The notes: generated by a model from the sequence alone, not told the origin. A stretch of 51,468 nucleotides of DNA from Alphaproteobacteria bacterium (GCA_025361185.1 JANYAR010000153.1:1-51468), one strand, 5' to 3'; shown: positions 8,679 through 17,766, numbered from the stretch's first letter. Program-made: numbers and translations.

Positions 8679-9890
8679 ATGCTCAAGATTGTTTCCGCCA
8701 AGGTGATTGTCTCTTGTCCTGGGCGCAACTTCGTCACCCTGAAGATCGAAACCTCGGACGGCGTCACCGGCCTGGGTGATGCCACCTTGAACGGCCGCGA
8801 ACTGGCGGTGGCCAGCTACCTGAGCGATCACCTGATCCCCTGCCTGATCGGGCGCGATGCTCACGCTATCGAAGACACCTGGCAGTATTTCTATCGCGGC
8901 GCCTATTGGCGGCGCGGGCCGGTTACCATGGCGGCCATCGCCGCGGTGGACATGGCGCTGTGGGACATCAAGGCCAAGGCGGCCGGCCTGCCGCTGTACC
9001 AGTTGCTGGGCGGCAAGTGCCGCGACGGCGCCATGGTCTATTGCCACGCCAACGGCACCACCATCGATGAGACTCTGGAGAAAGCCCAATACTACATCGC
9101 GCAAGGCTTCAAGGCGGTGCGCCTGCAGTCCGGCGTGCCGGGGCTGAAATCCACCTATGGCGTTTCCAAAACGCAGAAGGCCTACGAACCCGCCGATGCC
9201 GACATTCCATCCGAGAATGTCTGGTCCAGCGAGAAATATCTGCGCTCGGTGCCGGGCCTGTTCAAGGCGGCACGCGACGCATTGGGCTGGGACGTGCATC
9301 TGCTGCACGATATTCATCACCGCCTGACGCCGATCGAAGCGGCGCGCCTGGGCAAGGACCTGGAACCCTACCGTCCTTTCTGGCTGGAAGATGCCGTGCC
9401 GGCGGAGAACCAGGCCAATTTCCGCCTGATCCGCCAGCACACCACCTCGCCCTTGGCAGTGGGCGAAGTCTTTAACAGCATCTGGGATTGCAAGCAGTTG
9501 ATCGAAGAACAGCTGATCGACTATATCCGCGCCACCGTGACCCATGCCGGCGGCATCACCCATCTGCGCCGCATCGCCGCCCTGGCCGATCTTTATAATG
9601 TGCGCACCGGCTGTCATGGCCCCACCGACCTGTCGCCAGTCTGCATGGCGGCGGCGCTGCATTTCGACGTTTCGATTCCCAATTTCGGCATCCAGGAATG
9701 GATGCACCATGCCGAGGTGACCGACGAGGTTTTCCGCCGCACGTACAGTTATCGCGATGGCGCGCTGCATCCCGGCGAAGGGCCCGGCCTGGGCGTGGAG
9801 ATCGATGAAAAACTGGCGGCGAAATATCCCTACAAGCGCGCCTACCTGCCGGTGAACCGGCTGGAAGACGGCAGCATGACCAACTGGTGA
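8679..9890 (+). CDS. manD: D-mannonate dehydratase, enolase superfamily (ManD/RspA)
   Basis: A 403-residue member of the enolase superfamily, almost exactly the length of the characterised Novosphingobium ManD. The Mg2+ ligands are Asp211, Glu237 (W-L-E-D) and Glu263 (V-G-E-V), with the acid His213 in D-I-H-H, all within one residue of the published numbering. ManD converts D-mannonate to 2-keto-3-deoxy-D-gluconate, the step that joins glucuronate breakdown to the Entner-Doudoroff route. It closes the carrier-xylosidase-dehydratase operon, and fits the GH67 product. The uronate isomerase and fructuronate reductase that should act before it are not in this window. Some family members are low-activity dehydratases with another role, so in-vivo function is a strong inference. 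Confidence 0.93.
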   Translation: MLKIVSAKVIVSCPGRNFVTLKIETSDGVTGLGDATLNGRELAVASYLSDHLIPCLIGRDAHAIEDTWQYFYRGAYWRRGPVTMAAIAAVDMALWDIKAKAAGLPLYQLLGGKCRDGAMVYCHANGTTIDETLEKAQYYIAQGFKAVRLQSGVPGLKSTYGVSKTQKAYEPADADIPSENVWSSEKYLRSVPGLFKAARDALGWDVHLLHDIHHRLTPIEAARLGKDLEPYRPFWLEDAVPAENQANFRLIRQHTTSPLAVGEVFNSIWDCKQLIEEQLIDYIRATVTHAGGITHLRRIAALADLYNVRTGCHGPTDLSPVCMAAALHFDVSIPNFGIQEWMHHAEVTDEVFRRTYSYRDGALHPGEGPGLGVEIDEKLAAKYPYKRAYLPVNRLEDGSMTNW

Positions 9891-9960
9891 AGCCCGCCGC
9901 GCCACCAGACCGGGCCCTCACCGAGTTCGCAGGCGAGCGGCCATACACAGACGGCTGGGC

Positions 9961-10758
9961 TCAGCCCCATCCCGCATCGATCCAATATTCGTGCCCGGTG
10001 CACATGCGCCCGTCATCGGAGGCTAGGAACAGCACCAGGGACGCGACATGCTCGGGGGTTATGCGGACCTTCAAACACTGCTGGTCCACGATCCCGGCCT
10101 CGCCTTCGGGCGTGTACCATTTCATCTGGCGCGGGGTTTTCACATTGCCCGGAACCACCGCCGTGACCCGGATATTGTCCGCGCCCAGTTCGCGCGCCAG
10201 ACCCCGCGTCATACCTTCGATGCCGGCCTTGGCTGTTTCATAGAGCAACAACCCCGGCAGCCCGAGGTGCCAGGAGATCGATCCGAAATTGATGATGGCG
10301 CCGCCGCCCCGCGCTTTCATGCCGGGAACCGCCGCCTTGGCGGCAAACAGCATGTGGCGCAGATTCACCGCCATGCGTTCATCCCAATAGGCGGGCGTGA
10401 TGTCCTGCAAGGTGTGACGATCGTCATTGCCGGCATTGTTGACCAGCACATCGATGCCGCCCAGCGATCGGATGAAGGTTTCCAGGGCGGTGAGATTGGT
10501 GAGATCCAGGGGATGGAAAACGATTTTGATCGAGGCATCTTTCATCCGCTCGACCAGCGCGGCGCTTTCCTGTTCCAGGATATCCACGAAGATGGTTTCG
10601 GCTCCCTGACGTGCGAAAGCTTCCACCAGGGCCGCGCCGATGCCGGAGCCGCCGCCGGTGATCACTACGCGTTTGCCGGCCAGACTTGGATAGACGGCAG
10701 ACCGCGCGGCAGCGGGTGCGGTTCGCGCTTCTGTCGCGCGTGAGGGAACATCTTTCAT
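9961..10758 (-). CDS. xylB: D-xylose 1-dehydrogenase, short-chain dehydrogenase (Caulobacter XylB type)
   Basis: A short-chain dehydrogenase very similar to Caulobacter crescentus XylB as I remember that sequence: Y-P-S-L-x-G-K-R-V-V-I-T-G-G-G-S-G-I-G, N-N-A-G-N-D-D-R-H, the catalytic Ser in F-G-S-I-S-W-H-L-G-L and Y-x-x-x-K in Y-E-T-A-K-A, and the C-terminal C-T-G-H-E-Y-W-I-D-A-G-W. It oxidises D-xylose with NAD+ to xylonolactone, the first step of the oxidative (Weimberg/Dahms) route, in the cytoplasm. The ATG at 10758 adds about 20 residues before the conserved start; ribosome binding is weak. It follows lacI by 69 bases on the same strand and has its own promoter and operator there. Later pathway genes (xylC, xylD, xylX, xylA) are absent here. 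Confidence 0.93.
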   Translation of the reverse strand: MKDVPSRATEARTAPAAARSAVYPSLAGKRVVITGGGSGIGAALVEAFARQGAETIFVDILEQESAALVERMKDASIKIVFHPLDLTNLTALETFIRSLGGIDVLVNNAGNDDRHTLQDITPAYWDERMAVNLRHMLFAAKAAVPGMKARGGGAIINFGSISWHLGLPGLLLYETAKAGIEGMTRGLARELGADNIRVTAVVPGNVKTPRQMKWYTPEGEAGIVDQQCLKVRITPEHVASLVLFLASDDGRMCTGHEYWIDAGWG

Positions 10759-10778
10759 GGCAAACCACGGCCCCAAAC

Positions 10779-10798
10779 TATTGGTTGCGCTACCAATA
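10779..10798. promoter_or_regulatory. LacI-family operator upstream of xylB
   Basis: The plus strand reads TATTGGTTGCGCTACCAATA, a 20-base palindrome of form TATTGGTnGCGCnACCAATA with only the n pair unmatched. The central GCGC flanked by GGT/ACC is typical of LacI/GalR-family sites. It lies between lacI and xylB, just downstream of a TTGACA box on the xylB strand, so a bound repressor would cover the -10 region. Confidence 0.8.
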
Positions 10799-10813
10799 GC
10801 AGCTTACTGGTCC

Positions 10814-10819
10814 TGTCAA
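10814..10819 (-). promoter_or_regulatory. -35 box of the xylB promoter
   Basis: On the minus strand this is TTGACA, a perfect sigma-70-type -35 element, 15-17 bases before the part of the operator that would form the -10 region (TATTGG at a 15-base spacing). No good TATAAT match is present, as expected of a regulated promoter. Confidence 0.5.
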
Positions 10820-10827
10820 GCGTGGCC

Positions 10828-11910
10828 TCAAGCTTTACGCTTGCCGGAACGCGTTTCGGGCGGCGAGGCCTTGAAGGGCGCGGAAGAATCGCGCTTGACG
10901 AGAGAAAATTTGAGCATTTTCTGCACGACCTGCGGCTCGGCGCCGCTGCGGCGGGCGCGGATCCGCTCGACCAGCAACCGTACCGCCTCGCGCGCCATGT
11001 CCGCGATGGGTTGGTGCACGGTGGTGAGGGTGGGCCACACCGTCATGGCGACCGGCGTATCATCGAAACCCGCCACCGCCAGGTCGTCGGGCACCTCCAG
11101 CCCCCGGCGGTGTGCCACCGCCAAGGCCGCCGCCGCCATATCGTCATTCGACGCAAAAATGGCGCTGGGATTGTAGCTGCCCAGCAGCTTTTCGGCGGCC
11201 TCCAGGCCCGAGCGATAGGTGAAATAACCCTGGGCGACCTGGTCGGTCCCGACGGACAGGCCTGCTTCGGTCATGCCTTCGACATAACCGCGAAACCGCT
11301 GGCCGGTGGCAGTCTGGTTGGGATGCCCATTGATAAAGCCGATGCGACGATGGCCCAGTTCCAGCAGGTAACGGGTCATGGCGCGCGCGGCTTCAAAATT
11401 GTTGATGCTGATGGCGCAAAGGTCGGATGCGGGCTTTCCCGACGCTACCAGTACGGCGGCAAGGCCGGCATCGCGCACCGCCTTGAGCGCGATTTCGGAG
11501 TCGCAAAGCGGCGCCGGCAGGATCACGCCATCGACACCGCCTTTGACCAGCCGCCCGATCGCTTCATACTCGCTTCCCCCGCCCTCGCATTTTTCGATCA
11601 CCAGCTGGCAGCCGCTGAGGCTGGACTGTTCAAGGCTGCCGAGCAGGAACTCGCTAAGATAGTTGGCGCTGGGATTTGCGTAGAGGATGCCGATATGGAT
11701 GGTGTCGGCGCTGGCCAGGCGGCGCGCCGCCTGATTGGGCGAATAGCGCAGCGCCTTGACCGAGACCACCACCCGCTCGCGAGTTTTCTCGCGCACATTG
11801 GATTCGCCGTTGATCACGCGCGACACCGTCATGGGCGAGACGCCGGCATGCTTTGCTACGTCGTGGATGGTGACGACGCTACCGCCACGGCGGCTGCTTT
11901 TTTTGGCCAC
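10828..11910 (-). CDS. LacI-family transcriptional regulator of xylose/xylan genes
   Basis: A 360-residue LacI/GalR regulator. Residues 14-60 form the helix-turn-helix and hinge (V-T-I-H-D-V-A-K-H-A-G-V-S, then T-V-S-R-V-I-N), followed by a periplasmic-binding-protein-like effector domain with G-F-D-D-T-P near residue 300. It starts with GTG, as shown by alignment with the decayed copy next to it, and a Lys/Arg-rich tail ends it. It lies directly upstream of xylB with a strong LacI-type palindrome in the gap, and a weaker site lies in the xylanase/MFS promoter, so it is probably the xylose- or xylobiose-responsive repressor of this locus. The effector sugar is inferred from context. Confidence 0.92.
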   Translation of the reverse strand: MAKKSSRRGGSVVTIHDVAKHAGVSPMTVSRVINGESNVREKTRERVVVSVKALRYSPNQAARRLASADTIHIGILYANPSANYLSEFLLGSLEQSSLSGCQLVIEKCEGGGSEYEAIGRLVKGGVDGVILPAPLCDSEIALKAVRDAGLAAVLVASGKPASDLCAISINNFEAARAMTRYLLELGHRRIGFINGHPNQTATGQRFRGYVEGMTEAGLSVGTDQVAQGYFTYRSGLEAAEKLLGSYNPSAIFASNDDMAAAALAVAHRRGLEVPDDLAVAGFDDTPVAMTVWPTLTTVHQPIADMAREAVRLLVERIRARRSGAEPQVVQKMLKFSLVKRDSSAPFKASPPETRSGKRKA

Positions 11911-11946
11911 TGCTTTAGCTCTCCGATTGCGACGGCAGGTGCCGCA

Positions 11947-12118
11947 TCACTGTTTCCCCTTGCGTTTCGCCGCGGACGGCCAGATTGGGCGCAAGGTCTT
12001 GATCGAAGCGGCAACGCGGGCGCGGGTTTCCTCGCGCCCATTGCTTTCGGAATTGATGACGCACCACATCGTGTATGGTCACTACACTGCCACCGCGGCG
12101 GGCGCTTTTTCGAGCCAC
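11947..12118 (-). pseudogene. Decayed 5' end of a second lacI-type gene
   Basis: From a GTG at 12118 the minus strand encodes V-A-R-K-S-A-R-R-G-G-S-V-V-T-I-H-D-V, nearly the same as the first residues of the intact regulator downstream. The recognition-helix codons are then missing, and in a shifted frame V-I-N-S-E-S-N-G-R-E-E-T-R-A-R-V-A matches the next conserved part (V-I-N-G-E-S-N-V-R-E-K-T-R-E-R-V) before a TGA at 11947. It is therefore a relic with a frame-breaking deletion of roughly 12 codons and no effector domain. Third-base differences from the intact gene suggest the duplication or ancestral tandem pair is old. Confidence 0.8.
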
Positions 12119-12250
12119 AATCCCTCTCCCCAAGACTGTCCTTAGCAAAAGCCGCGCAAAATAAACATGCGCGCTTTGACCGGACCCTTCATTGACTTGC
12201 CCACACGCCCCGGAATATCCGTTTTTGCGCAGCTTTGGCGAGGATTCGGC

Positions 12251-13282
12251 GTGGCGCGGACACTCTATGGCAGGATGGCCGACGGCACACCGGTCCATGC
12301 TTTTGCGCTGGCTGCCGGGGATATTAGCACGACCATTCTCGACCTGGGCGGGACCATTACCGCAATCGCCGTGCCGGACGCCCAAGGCCGCACCCGCAAC
12401 ATGGTCCTGGGATTGAAGGACCTGGCTGCCTATGAAGCCAGTGGCTGGTGGAACTGCTTGATCGGCCGATATGCCAACCGGCTGAGGGGTGGCGTCACCT
12501 TGGACGGACGGCACTACCCTCTGGCGCAGGATGCCCATGGCGTGACCCTGCATGGCGGCCGCGGCCAATCCTGGGGTGCGCGTCTTTGGCAAGTGGTGGC
12601 GGCCAGCGATACCGCGCTGACCTTGCGCCTCGTCAGCCCGGACGGCGACCAGGGCTTTGCCGGGGCAGTGACGGCGGAAGTCACCTATTGCCTGGCGGAT
12701 GACGGATTGCGGCTGGACTATCGCGCCACCACCGATGCCCCGACCGTGATCAACCTGACCAACCATATTTACTTCAACCTGGCAGGTCAGGGTTCGGTGC
12801 TGGCGCAGTTGCTGCAACTCAATGCCGACGGCATCACAGCCACCGACGCGCGGCAGATACCCACTGGCGAGATCGCCCCGGTGGCGGACACGGCTTTCGA
12901 CTTTCGTGCGCCCAGGACAATTGGCGCGATGGTGGATAGCCACGAACCGCAAATGGCGATTGCGGGCGGCTATGACCATAATTTCGTGTTGAAAAAGACT
13001 GCGCCGGGCGCGCTGGAATGGGCGGCGCGCCTGAGCGATCCGCAGAGCGGCATCACGTTGGAAGTGTCCACCACCGAGCCCGGCATGCAGGTCTATTCCA
13101 CCAACAATGTGAAGCCTGGCCAGTTGGGCGCGCAGGGTGCGGAAATCCGCAAGCGCGACGGCCTGGCGTTGGAAACTCAGCATTTCCCCTACAGTCCCAA
13201 CCGGCCCGGATTTCCTTCAACCTTGCTCAGGCCGGGTGAGATCTTGCGTTCCACCACCGTCTTTCGCTTTCTCAAGGCGTGA
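12251..13282 (+). CDS. galM: Aldose 1-epimerase (mutarotase, GalM family)
   Basis: A protein of about 343 residues that interconverts alpha and beta anomers of aldoses such as xylose, glucose or galactose. Family features seen are G-R-Y-A-N-R, the His in V-T-L-H-G-G, N-L-T-N-H-I-Y-F-N-L with the second catalytic His, G-G-Y-D-H-N-F-V, and the catalytic Glu in L-E-T-Q-H-F-P. I place the start at the GTG at 12251, preceded by GAGG at about 8 bases and followed by a normal family N-terminus; the frame stays open 84 bases further back to 12167. There is no signal peptide. It probably supplies the anomer used by xylB and closes the xylan locus. Confidence 0.9.
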   Translation: MARTLYGRMADGTPVHAFALAAGDISTTILDLGGTITAIAVPDAQGRTRNMVLGLKDLAAYEASGWWNCLIGRYANRLRGGVTLDGRHYPLAQDAHGVTLHGGRGQSWGARLWQVVAASDTALTLRLVSPDGDQGFAGAVTAEVTYCLADDGLRLDYRATTDAPTVINLTNHIYFNLAGQGSVLAQLLQLNADGITATDARQIPTGEIAPVADTAFDFRAPRTIGAMVDSHEPQMAIAGGYDHNFVLKKTAPGALEWAARLSDPQSGITLEVSTTEPGMQVYSTNNVKPGQLGAQGAEIRKRDGLALETQHFPYSPNRPGFPSTLLRPGEILRSTTVFRFLKA

Positions 13283-13609
13283 GCGCGAGGTGTTGTGGAG
13301 TCGGGGCAAGCACCGCCCTGTATACAGTCACGTCATGTGAGGCGGCGGCGGAAACCGTGCCGCATCGGCTTGCAGGATTCTTGGCCGGAAGTCTTGGATT
13401 ATTAAGGATATTTTTGAAAATGCCTGGGCATTCGCGCAAGGGGCAACTATTAAGCGTCTCCTTCGGCTTGAGTTCTCAACAAGTTTGGTTGGCGCTGGGC
13501 GCGCCGTGAATTTGCCGCCGTGATCCCCTAGATAACCTTGCAACAGAGGGATCGTCATACTTTAACCAATGTTCTTTAGAAATTACCCCAGGGATTAATT
13601 GGAGCATCC
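13283..13609. other. 327-base intergenic region upstream of pckA
   Basis: No protein-like frame is present. Two inverted repeats stand out: the 14-base AATGCCTGGGCATT (13419-13432) and the arms GATCCC/GGGATC at 13522-13553, the latter about 60 bases before the pckA start. The final part is AT-rich and carries GGAG just before the pckA ATG. It probably holds the pckA promoter and leader, but no promoter element is clear enough to name. Confidence 0.45.
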
Positions 13610-15211
13610 ATGACTGACACCGCGTACGGCCTCGGGCGTCACGGCTTTCGCAACCTGAAAGCCGTTCATTGGAATCTCAGCGTACCGGCGCTTTATGAAG
13701 AAGCAATTGCGCGCCGCGAAGGCCATCTCGCCGCAAACGGCCCCCTGGTGGTGCGCACGGGCGTGCATACGGGGCGTTCAGCGTCCGACAAGTTCGTGGT
13801 GCGCGATGTCCAGACCGAGAGCCAAGTCTGGTGGGACAATAACAAAGCAATGACCCCAGCGCATTTCGATGCGCTGTACGCCGACATGATGACCCATGCC
13901 GAGGGCCGCGAACTCTTCGCCAAGGACCTGTTCGGCGGCGCAGACATGACGCACCGCATCAGCGTGCGGGTGGTGAGCGAGTATGCCTGGCACTCGCTGT
14001 TCGTGAACCAGCTTCTGATCCGCCCCACGGCAGAAGAGCTGAAGAACTTCCTCCCGGAATTCGCCATCATCGATCTGCCCAGTTTCGCGGCCGATCCGGC
14101 GCGTCATGGCACGGCCAGCCAGACGGTGATCGCGGTGAACTTCACCAAAAAAATGATCCTGATCGGCGGCACATCCTATGCCGGTGAAATGAAAAAGTCG
14201 GTTTTCACAATTCTGAACTATCTGCTGCCGGCCAAGCGGGTGATGAGCATGCACTGCTCCGCCAATGTCGGGGCCGATGGCAAGTCGGCCATCTTCTTCG
14301 GCCTGTCGGGCACCGGCAAGACCACCCTGTCGGCGGATGCTTCGCGCACCCTGATCGGCGACGATGAGCATGGCTGGAGCGAGAATGGCATCTTCAACAT
14401 CGAAGGCGGCTGTTATGCCAAGGTGATCCGGCTGAGCCGCGAAGCGGAGCCGGAAATCTTCTCCACCACCGAACGCTTCGGCACCGTGCTGGAGAATGTG
14501 GTGATGGATGAGGCGACCCGCGCCTTGGACCTCGACGACGCCCGCTATGCCGAAAATACCCGCGCCGCCTATCCGATCGATTACATTCCCAACGCTTCGG
14601 ATACGGGGCGCGCCGGTCATCCCAAGAATGTGATCATGCTGACGGCGGACGCTTTCGGCGTGTTGCCGCCGATCGCGCGCCTGACCCCGTCGCAGGCCAT
14701 GTATCACTTCCTGTCGGGCTTCACCGCCAAGGTCGCGGGCACGGAAAAAGGCCTGGGCAAGGAACCGCAACCGACTTTCTCCACCTGCTTTGGCGCGCCC
14801 TTCATGCCGCGCCATCCGTCCGAATATGGCAACCTTTTGCGCGCCCTGATCGCCGAGCACAGCGCTGATTGCTGGCTGGTCAATACCGGATGGACCAGCG
14901 GCGCTTTCGGTACGGGCGCGCGCATGCCCATCAAGGCGACGCGTGCCCTGCTCAATGCGGCGCTGGACGGCAGCCTCGCCAATGTCGAGATGCGGGTCGA
15001 TCCGCACTTCAAGTTCCGCGTGCCTGTGGCCGTGCCGGGGGTGGACGCCAAGATCCTCAACCCGCGCGACACTTGGGCCGACAAATCGGCCTATGACGCC
15101 CAGGCCCGCAAGCTGGTGTCGATGTTCCGTGACAATTTCCGCAAGTTTGAGGCCCATGTGGCCGCAGACGTGCTGCAGGCTGCTCCGGAACTTGCGGAGG
15201 CCGCGGAATAG
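13610..15211 (+). CDS. pckA: Phosphoenolpyruvate carboxykinase (ATP)
   Basis: A 533-residue ATP-dependent PEP carboxykinase of normal length, converting oxaloacetate and ATP to PEP, CO2 and ADP at the start of gluconeogenesis. Seen are the substrate-binding [14 protein letters not shown] (about 49-62), the kinase-1a P-loop [10 protein letters not shown] (231-240), the metal-binding G-D-D-E-H-G-W (250-256) and the adenine-binding segment with [12 protein letters not shown] near residue 425. A GGAG box lies before the ATG. It is preceded by a long leader region with inverted repeats and followed by an unrelated glycosyltransferase. The usual alphaproteobacterial neighbours chvI/chvG are not here. 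Confidence 0.97.
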   Translation: MTDTAYGLGRHGFRNLKAVHWNLSVPALYEEAIARREGHLAANGPLVVRTGVHTGRSASDKFVVRDVQTESQVWWDNNKAMTPAHFDALYADMMTHAEGRELFAKDLFGGADMTHRISVRVVSEYAWHSLFVNQLLIRPTAEELKNFLPEFAIIDLPSFAADPARHGTASQTVIAVNFTKKMILIGGTSYAGEMKKSVFTILNYLLPAKRVMSMHCSANVGADGKSAIFFGLSGTGKTTLSADASRTLIGDDEHGWSENGIFNIEGGCYAKVIRLSREAEPEIFSTTERFGTVLENVVMDEATRALDLDDARYAENTRAAYPIDYIPNASDTGRAGHPKNVIMLTADAFGVLPPIARLTPSQAMYHFLSGFTAKVAGTEKGLGKEPQPTFSTCFGAPFMPRHPSEYGNLLRALIAEHSADCWLVNTGWTSGAFGTGARMPIKATRALLNAALDGSLANVEMRVDPHFKFRVPVAVPGVDAKILNPRDTWADKSAYDAQARKLVSMFRDNFRKFEAHVAADVLQAAPELAEAAE

Positions 15212-15402
15212 ATTTCCGCAGCGCCTGCACCACCATCAGCGGCAACCGCGGGAGAGGAGCGCCTTTACGCCTTGTCTTGGCGTGGCCAGCGCAAACCAAG
15301 CATCAAGAATTATTCTTTAATATCAATATCTTATAAGTAATTGGCGAGGCGGCACGGGTGCCGGCAGCGGCAACACCGACATCGCGCTATAAACAAATCG
15401 CC

Positions 15403-16455
15403 ATGAAATTTCTTGTCGTCACCCTGGGTTCGATCGGCGATCTCATGCCGTTTCTGGCGATTGGCGATGCCTTGCGGCAACGCGGACACCAGGTCGTGAT
15501 CGCCTCCAATGCCGGCTATGCCGCGCTGGTCAGAGGCTCCGGCTTTGAATTCGGCATTGTCTCGGACAGGCCCCAACTGGCGCTGGATGACTTGCTCGAA
15601 TCCGATCCGCGTGAAGCCTGGAAGAGAGTTTGGGACGAGGTCTTTGTTCCGGCGGCAGGTCCGACACGCGATTTCATCGCCCATCATGCGCAAGCCGGAC
15701 CATGCAAGGTGATCGCGTCCTGGACCGCGCTGGGGGCCAGGCTGGCAAAACAGGAACGCGAATTCCCGCTTTGCACCGCCTACCTGTCCCCCCATGCCGT
15801 GCATGAGGACAGCGATCTTTCCGGCCCCCATGGCGAGCGGATCGGTTTGTTCCCGTCCTGGTTCGGCCCTGTCGACGATATGAGCAAAATTCCGTTGACG
15901 GGCTTTCCCATGGTGGACGATGCCCTGGTGCCCGCCCTGCCCCCGCCACTGGAAACCTTCCTGCGGGACGGGCCGGCGCCGGTCATTTTCACGCCCGGCA
16001 GTTTCATGCGCCGCTCGGAAGCGTTTTTCCGGGAAGCGATGGCGACGTGCGAACGCCAGGGTTTGCGTGCCGTCTTTCTGACGCCCCATGGCGACCAGAT
16101 TCCGCAGACACTTCCGCCCACCATCAGGCACTTCAAATTCGTCTCCCTGCAGCGGTTGGCGGGGCACGCCGCCGCGCTGGTACATCACGGCGGCATCGGC
16201 ACCTGCGCCCAAGCTTTAAGGGCAGGAATTCCCCAATTGATCACGCCGGTGTTTTTCGATCAGCCGGACAATGCCGCGCGCGTCGAAGCTTTGGGCGTGG
16301 GCCGGCGCGTCAGCGCGCGGGCTGAAGTCGGCGACAGGCTGGCGGGCTTGCTTGCTTCCCAATCCGTGCGGGACAGCTGTGCCGCAATCCGGGCGCACTT
16401 TACCGGAACCGATCCCCTTGGGCAGATTTGCGATATCGCCGAAGCCCTGCGCTGA
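15403..16455 (+). CDS. GT1-like glycosyltransferase (UDP-glycosyltransferase fold)
   Basis: A 350-residue protein with two Rossmann-like halves. The N-terminus G-S-I-G-D-L-M-P-F-L-A-I-G-D-A-L is typical of the UGT/MurG-like GT-B fold, and the C-terminal donor-binding motif H-H-G-G-I-G-T-C-A-Q-A-L with P-x-F-F-D-Q-P-D-N-A is the GT1 signature. It should move a sugar from an NDP-sugar to a lipid, sterol or small-molecule acceptor; the acceptor cannot be told. It is shorter than sterol glucosyltransferases (about 420 residues). The chosen ATG opens directly with the beta-strand M-K-F-L-V-V-T-L. An AT-rich stretch about 50-90 bases upstream may hold its promoter. Confidence 0.85.
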   Translation: MKFLVVTLGSIGDLMPFLAIGDALRQRGHQVVIASNAGYAALVRGSGFEFGIVSDRPQLALDDLLESDPREAWKRVWDEVFVPAAGPTRDFIAHHAQAGPCKVIASWTALGARLAKQEREFPLCTAYLSPHAVHEDSDLSGPHGERIGLFPSWFGPVDDMSKIPLTGFPMVDDALVPALPPPLETFLRDGPAPVIFTPGSFMRRSEAFFREAMATCERQGLRAVFLTPHGDQIPQTLPPTIRHFKFVSLQRLAGHAAALVHHGGIGTCAQALRAGIPQLITPVFFDQPDNAARVEALGVGRRVSARAEVGDRLAGLLASQSVRDSCAAIRAHFTGTDPLGQICDIAEALR

Positions 16456-16460
16456 AGGAA

Positions 16461-16493
16461 AAAGTCCCGGCATCCACGTGCGCGGATGCCGGG
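16461..16493 (-). terminator. Intrinsic terminator after the GH53 gene
   Basis: Perfect 10-base arms CCCGGCATCC (16466-16475) and GGATGCCGGG (16484-16493), followed on the minus strand by ACTTTTTCC. It terminates minus-strand transcription from the galactanase and closely resembles the terminator at 18144-18183, with the same bases around the stem and T-run. Confidence 0.8.
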
Positions 16494-16499
16494 CAGGGG

Positions 16500-16556
16500 G
16501 AAAACTACATTTCAGCCGCATACGACGGTGAAGGTACGGTCGACGATATCCATCCC
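16500..16556 (-). pseudogene. Relic of a TonB-dependent receptor 3' end
   Basis: Read on the minus strand, about 55 bases align with the last codons, stop and downstream DNA of the receptor ending at 18198: GGAyATCrTCG, CGT, CT-CAC, ATGTArTTTyCCCCTG, then the same terminator stem. The aligned peptide D-I-V-D-R-T-F-T-V-V parallels D-I-I-G-R-Y-Y-T-L-G of the receptor. No upstream receptor sequence remains because the GH53 gene begins about 25 bases away. I infer a recombination scar in which GH53 replaced most of a receptor gene, or a copied 3' end. Confidence 0.5.
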
Positions 16557-16582
16557 GGGTGAGACCGGCTCCTATCGCCGTT

Positions 16583-17707
16583 TCACGGATCATGCCTCGC
16601 CTGCATGAAATCGATTCCAGGTAGTACTTTTCCGTCGAAGTCAAATAGCGCGGTGGTCGAGCCCTTGCTGCGGGTCGCACATTGGTTCGGCACCAGATCA
16701 GGCGCCCAGTAATTTACCCCGTCACCGCCGGCGGCCAATACCGCGCGTGTCAGGTCAACCAGAAATCTCTTCTGTCCTTCCGGTGAAGCCGGATAGCCTG
16801 GCAGCAGAGCCTTGGCGTTCAGGTTGCTGCGCACGCCTTCCGGATCGCTGCCCGAGGGATAGGCTGTTTCCACCAGCATGACATCCTTGCCGGGGTAGAT
16901 GCTGCGCAGCCGGCGAATACTCTCCCCGGTCTGGGTGATGTCATATCGGGACCATTGAAAGCCGTAATAGCTGACACCGATCAGGTCAAAGTCGGAAACC
17001 CCAACATTTGCGGCTTGCGCGAACCAAGCCTCGACATTCTCCGGCTGGGCGATCTGCAGCATGACGCGCGGCTTGATGGTGAAATTCCGGCTCGCGTCAC
17101 GCACCGCCCGGATGCCGGCATTGATGATCATGGCGTCGCGCGTCCAATTGATGCTTGGCTTGGTCGCGATCTCTCCATTGGCAAGCCGCGGCCTTTCTTT
17201 CTGCAGCATCTCCGGATTGATCTCATTGCCCACCTGCACCATCTCAGGCATCAGGTCCTGCCGCCCCAATGTGGTGAGGATATAGGTGGTATACTGATAA
17301 AGCGTATCGGCCAGTTTGGCGTCGTCGGTGATGTCGGCCCAGTCCTGCGGAATGGGTTGCTTACCGGCATCAGCCCAACTGTCGGAATAATGGAAATCGA
17401 GAAGAACCTGCATTCCTTCCGCCTTGGCGCTGCGGATGGTGCGGATAACGTCCTTCAGCGTGCTGTATTTGGTCTCATTTCCATCGGTCCAAATGCGCAC
17501 CCGCACCAGGTTCGCCCCGTGATCCTTGAAAATGCGATAGATTCCCTTGATCTTGCCGTCGCTGTCGCGATAGACCGCGCCGCAGTCTGCCATTTGATTG
17601 GCGAAGGACAGGTCGGCGCCATAATAAAGCGGCCCCGCTTGGACTGTGAGCGGCAATAGCGATGCACAAAAGCCGCCAAGAAGCTGCCGGACCACGCGCT
17701 TTCGCAT
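16583..17707 (-). CDS. GH53 endo-beta-1,4-galactanase
   Basis: A 374-residue exported enzyme (signal peptide about 1-24, ending V-Q-A) of family GH53, which cuts beta-1,4-galactan side chains of pectin and type I arabinogalactan. Family features are Y-G-A-D-L-S-F near 29, V-R-V-R-I-W-T-D-G (68-76), L-L-D-F-H-Y-S-D-S-W-A-D (102-113), acid/base Glu162 in V-G-N-E-I-N, and nucleophile Glu280 in L-V-E-T-A-Y-P. It is the last gene of a minus-strand series with two receptors, fecR and fecI, which suggests that galactan is the substrate the receptors import. A terminator and a scrap of receptor sequence follow it. Confidence 0.95.
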   Translation of the reverse strand: MRKRVVRQLLGGFCASLLPLTVQAGPLYYGADLSFANQMADCGAVYRDSDGKIKGIYRIFKDHGANLVRVRIWTDGNETKYSTLKDVIRTIRSAKAEGMQVLLDFHYSDSWADAGKQPIPQDWADITDDAKLADTLYQYTTYILTTLGRQDLMPEMVQVGNEINPEMLQKERPRLANGEIATKPSINWTRDAMIINAGIRAVRDASRNFTIKPRVMLQIAQPENVEAWFAQAANVGVSDFDLIGVSYYGFQWSRYDITQTGESIRRLRSIYPGKDVMLVETAYPSGSDPEGVRSNLNAKALLPGYPASPEGQKRFLVDLTRAVLAAGGDGVNYWAPDLVPNQCATRSKGSTTALFDFDGKVLPGIDFMQARHDP

Positions 17708-17766
17708 ACAATGCCCTGCCCTGATAGTGCCCGATGATATTCCCGTAGGTAGGCGTCGGACGCGGT

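Noticed and set aside
13279..13509. A 76-codon open frame between galM and pckA
   Set aside because: It overlaps the galM end, has no ribosome site and no recognisable features.
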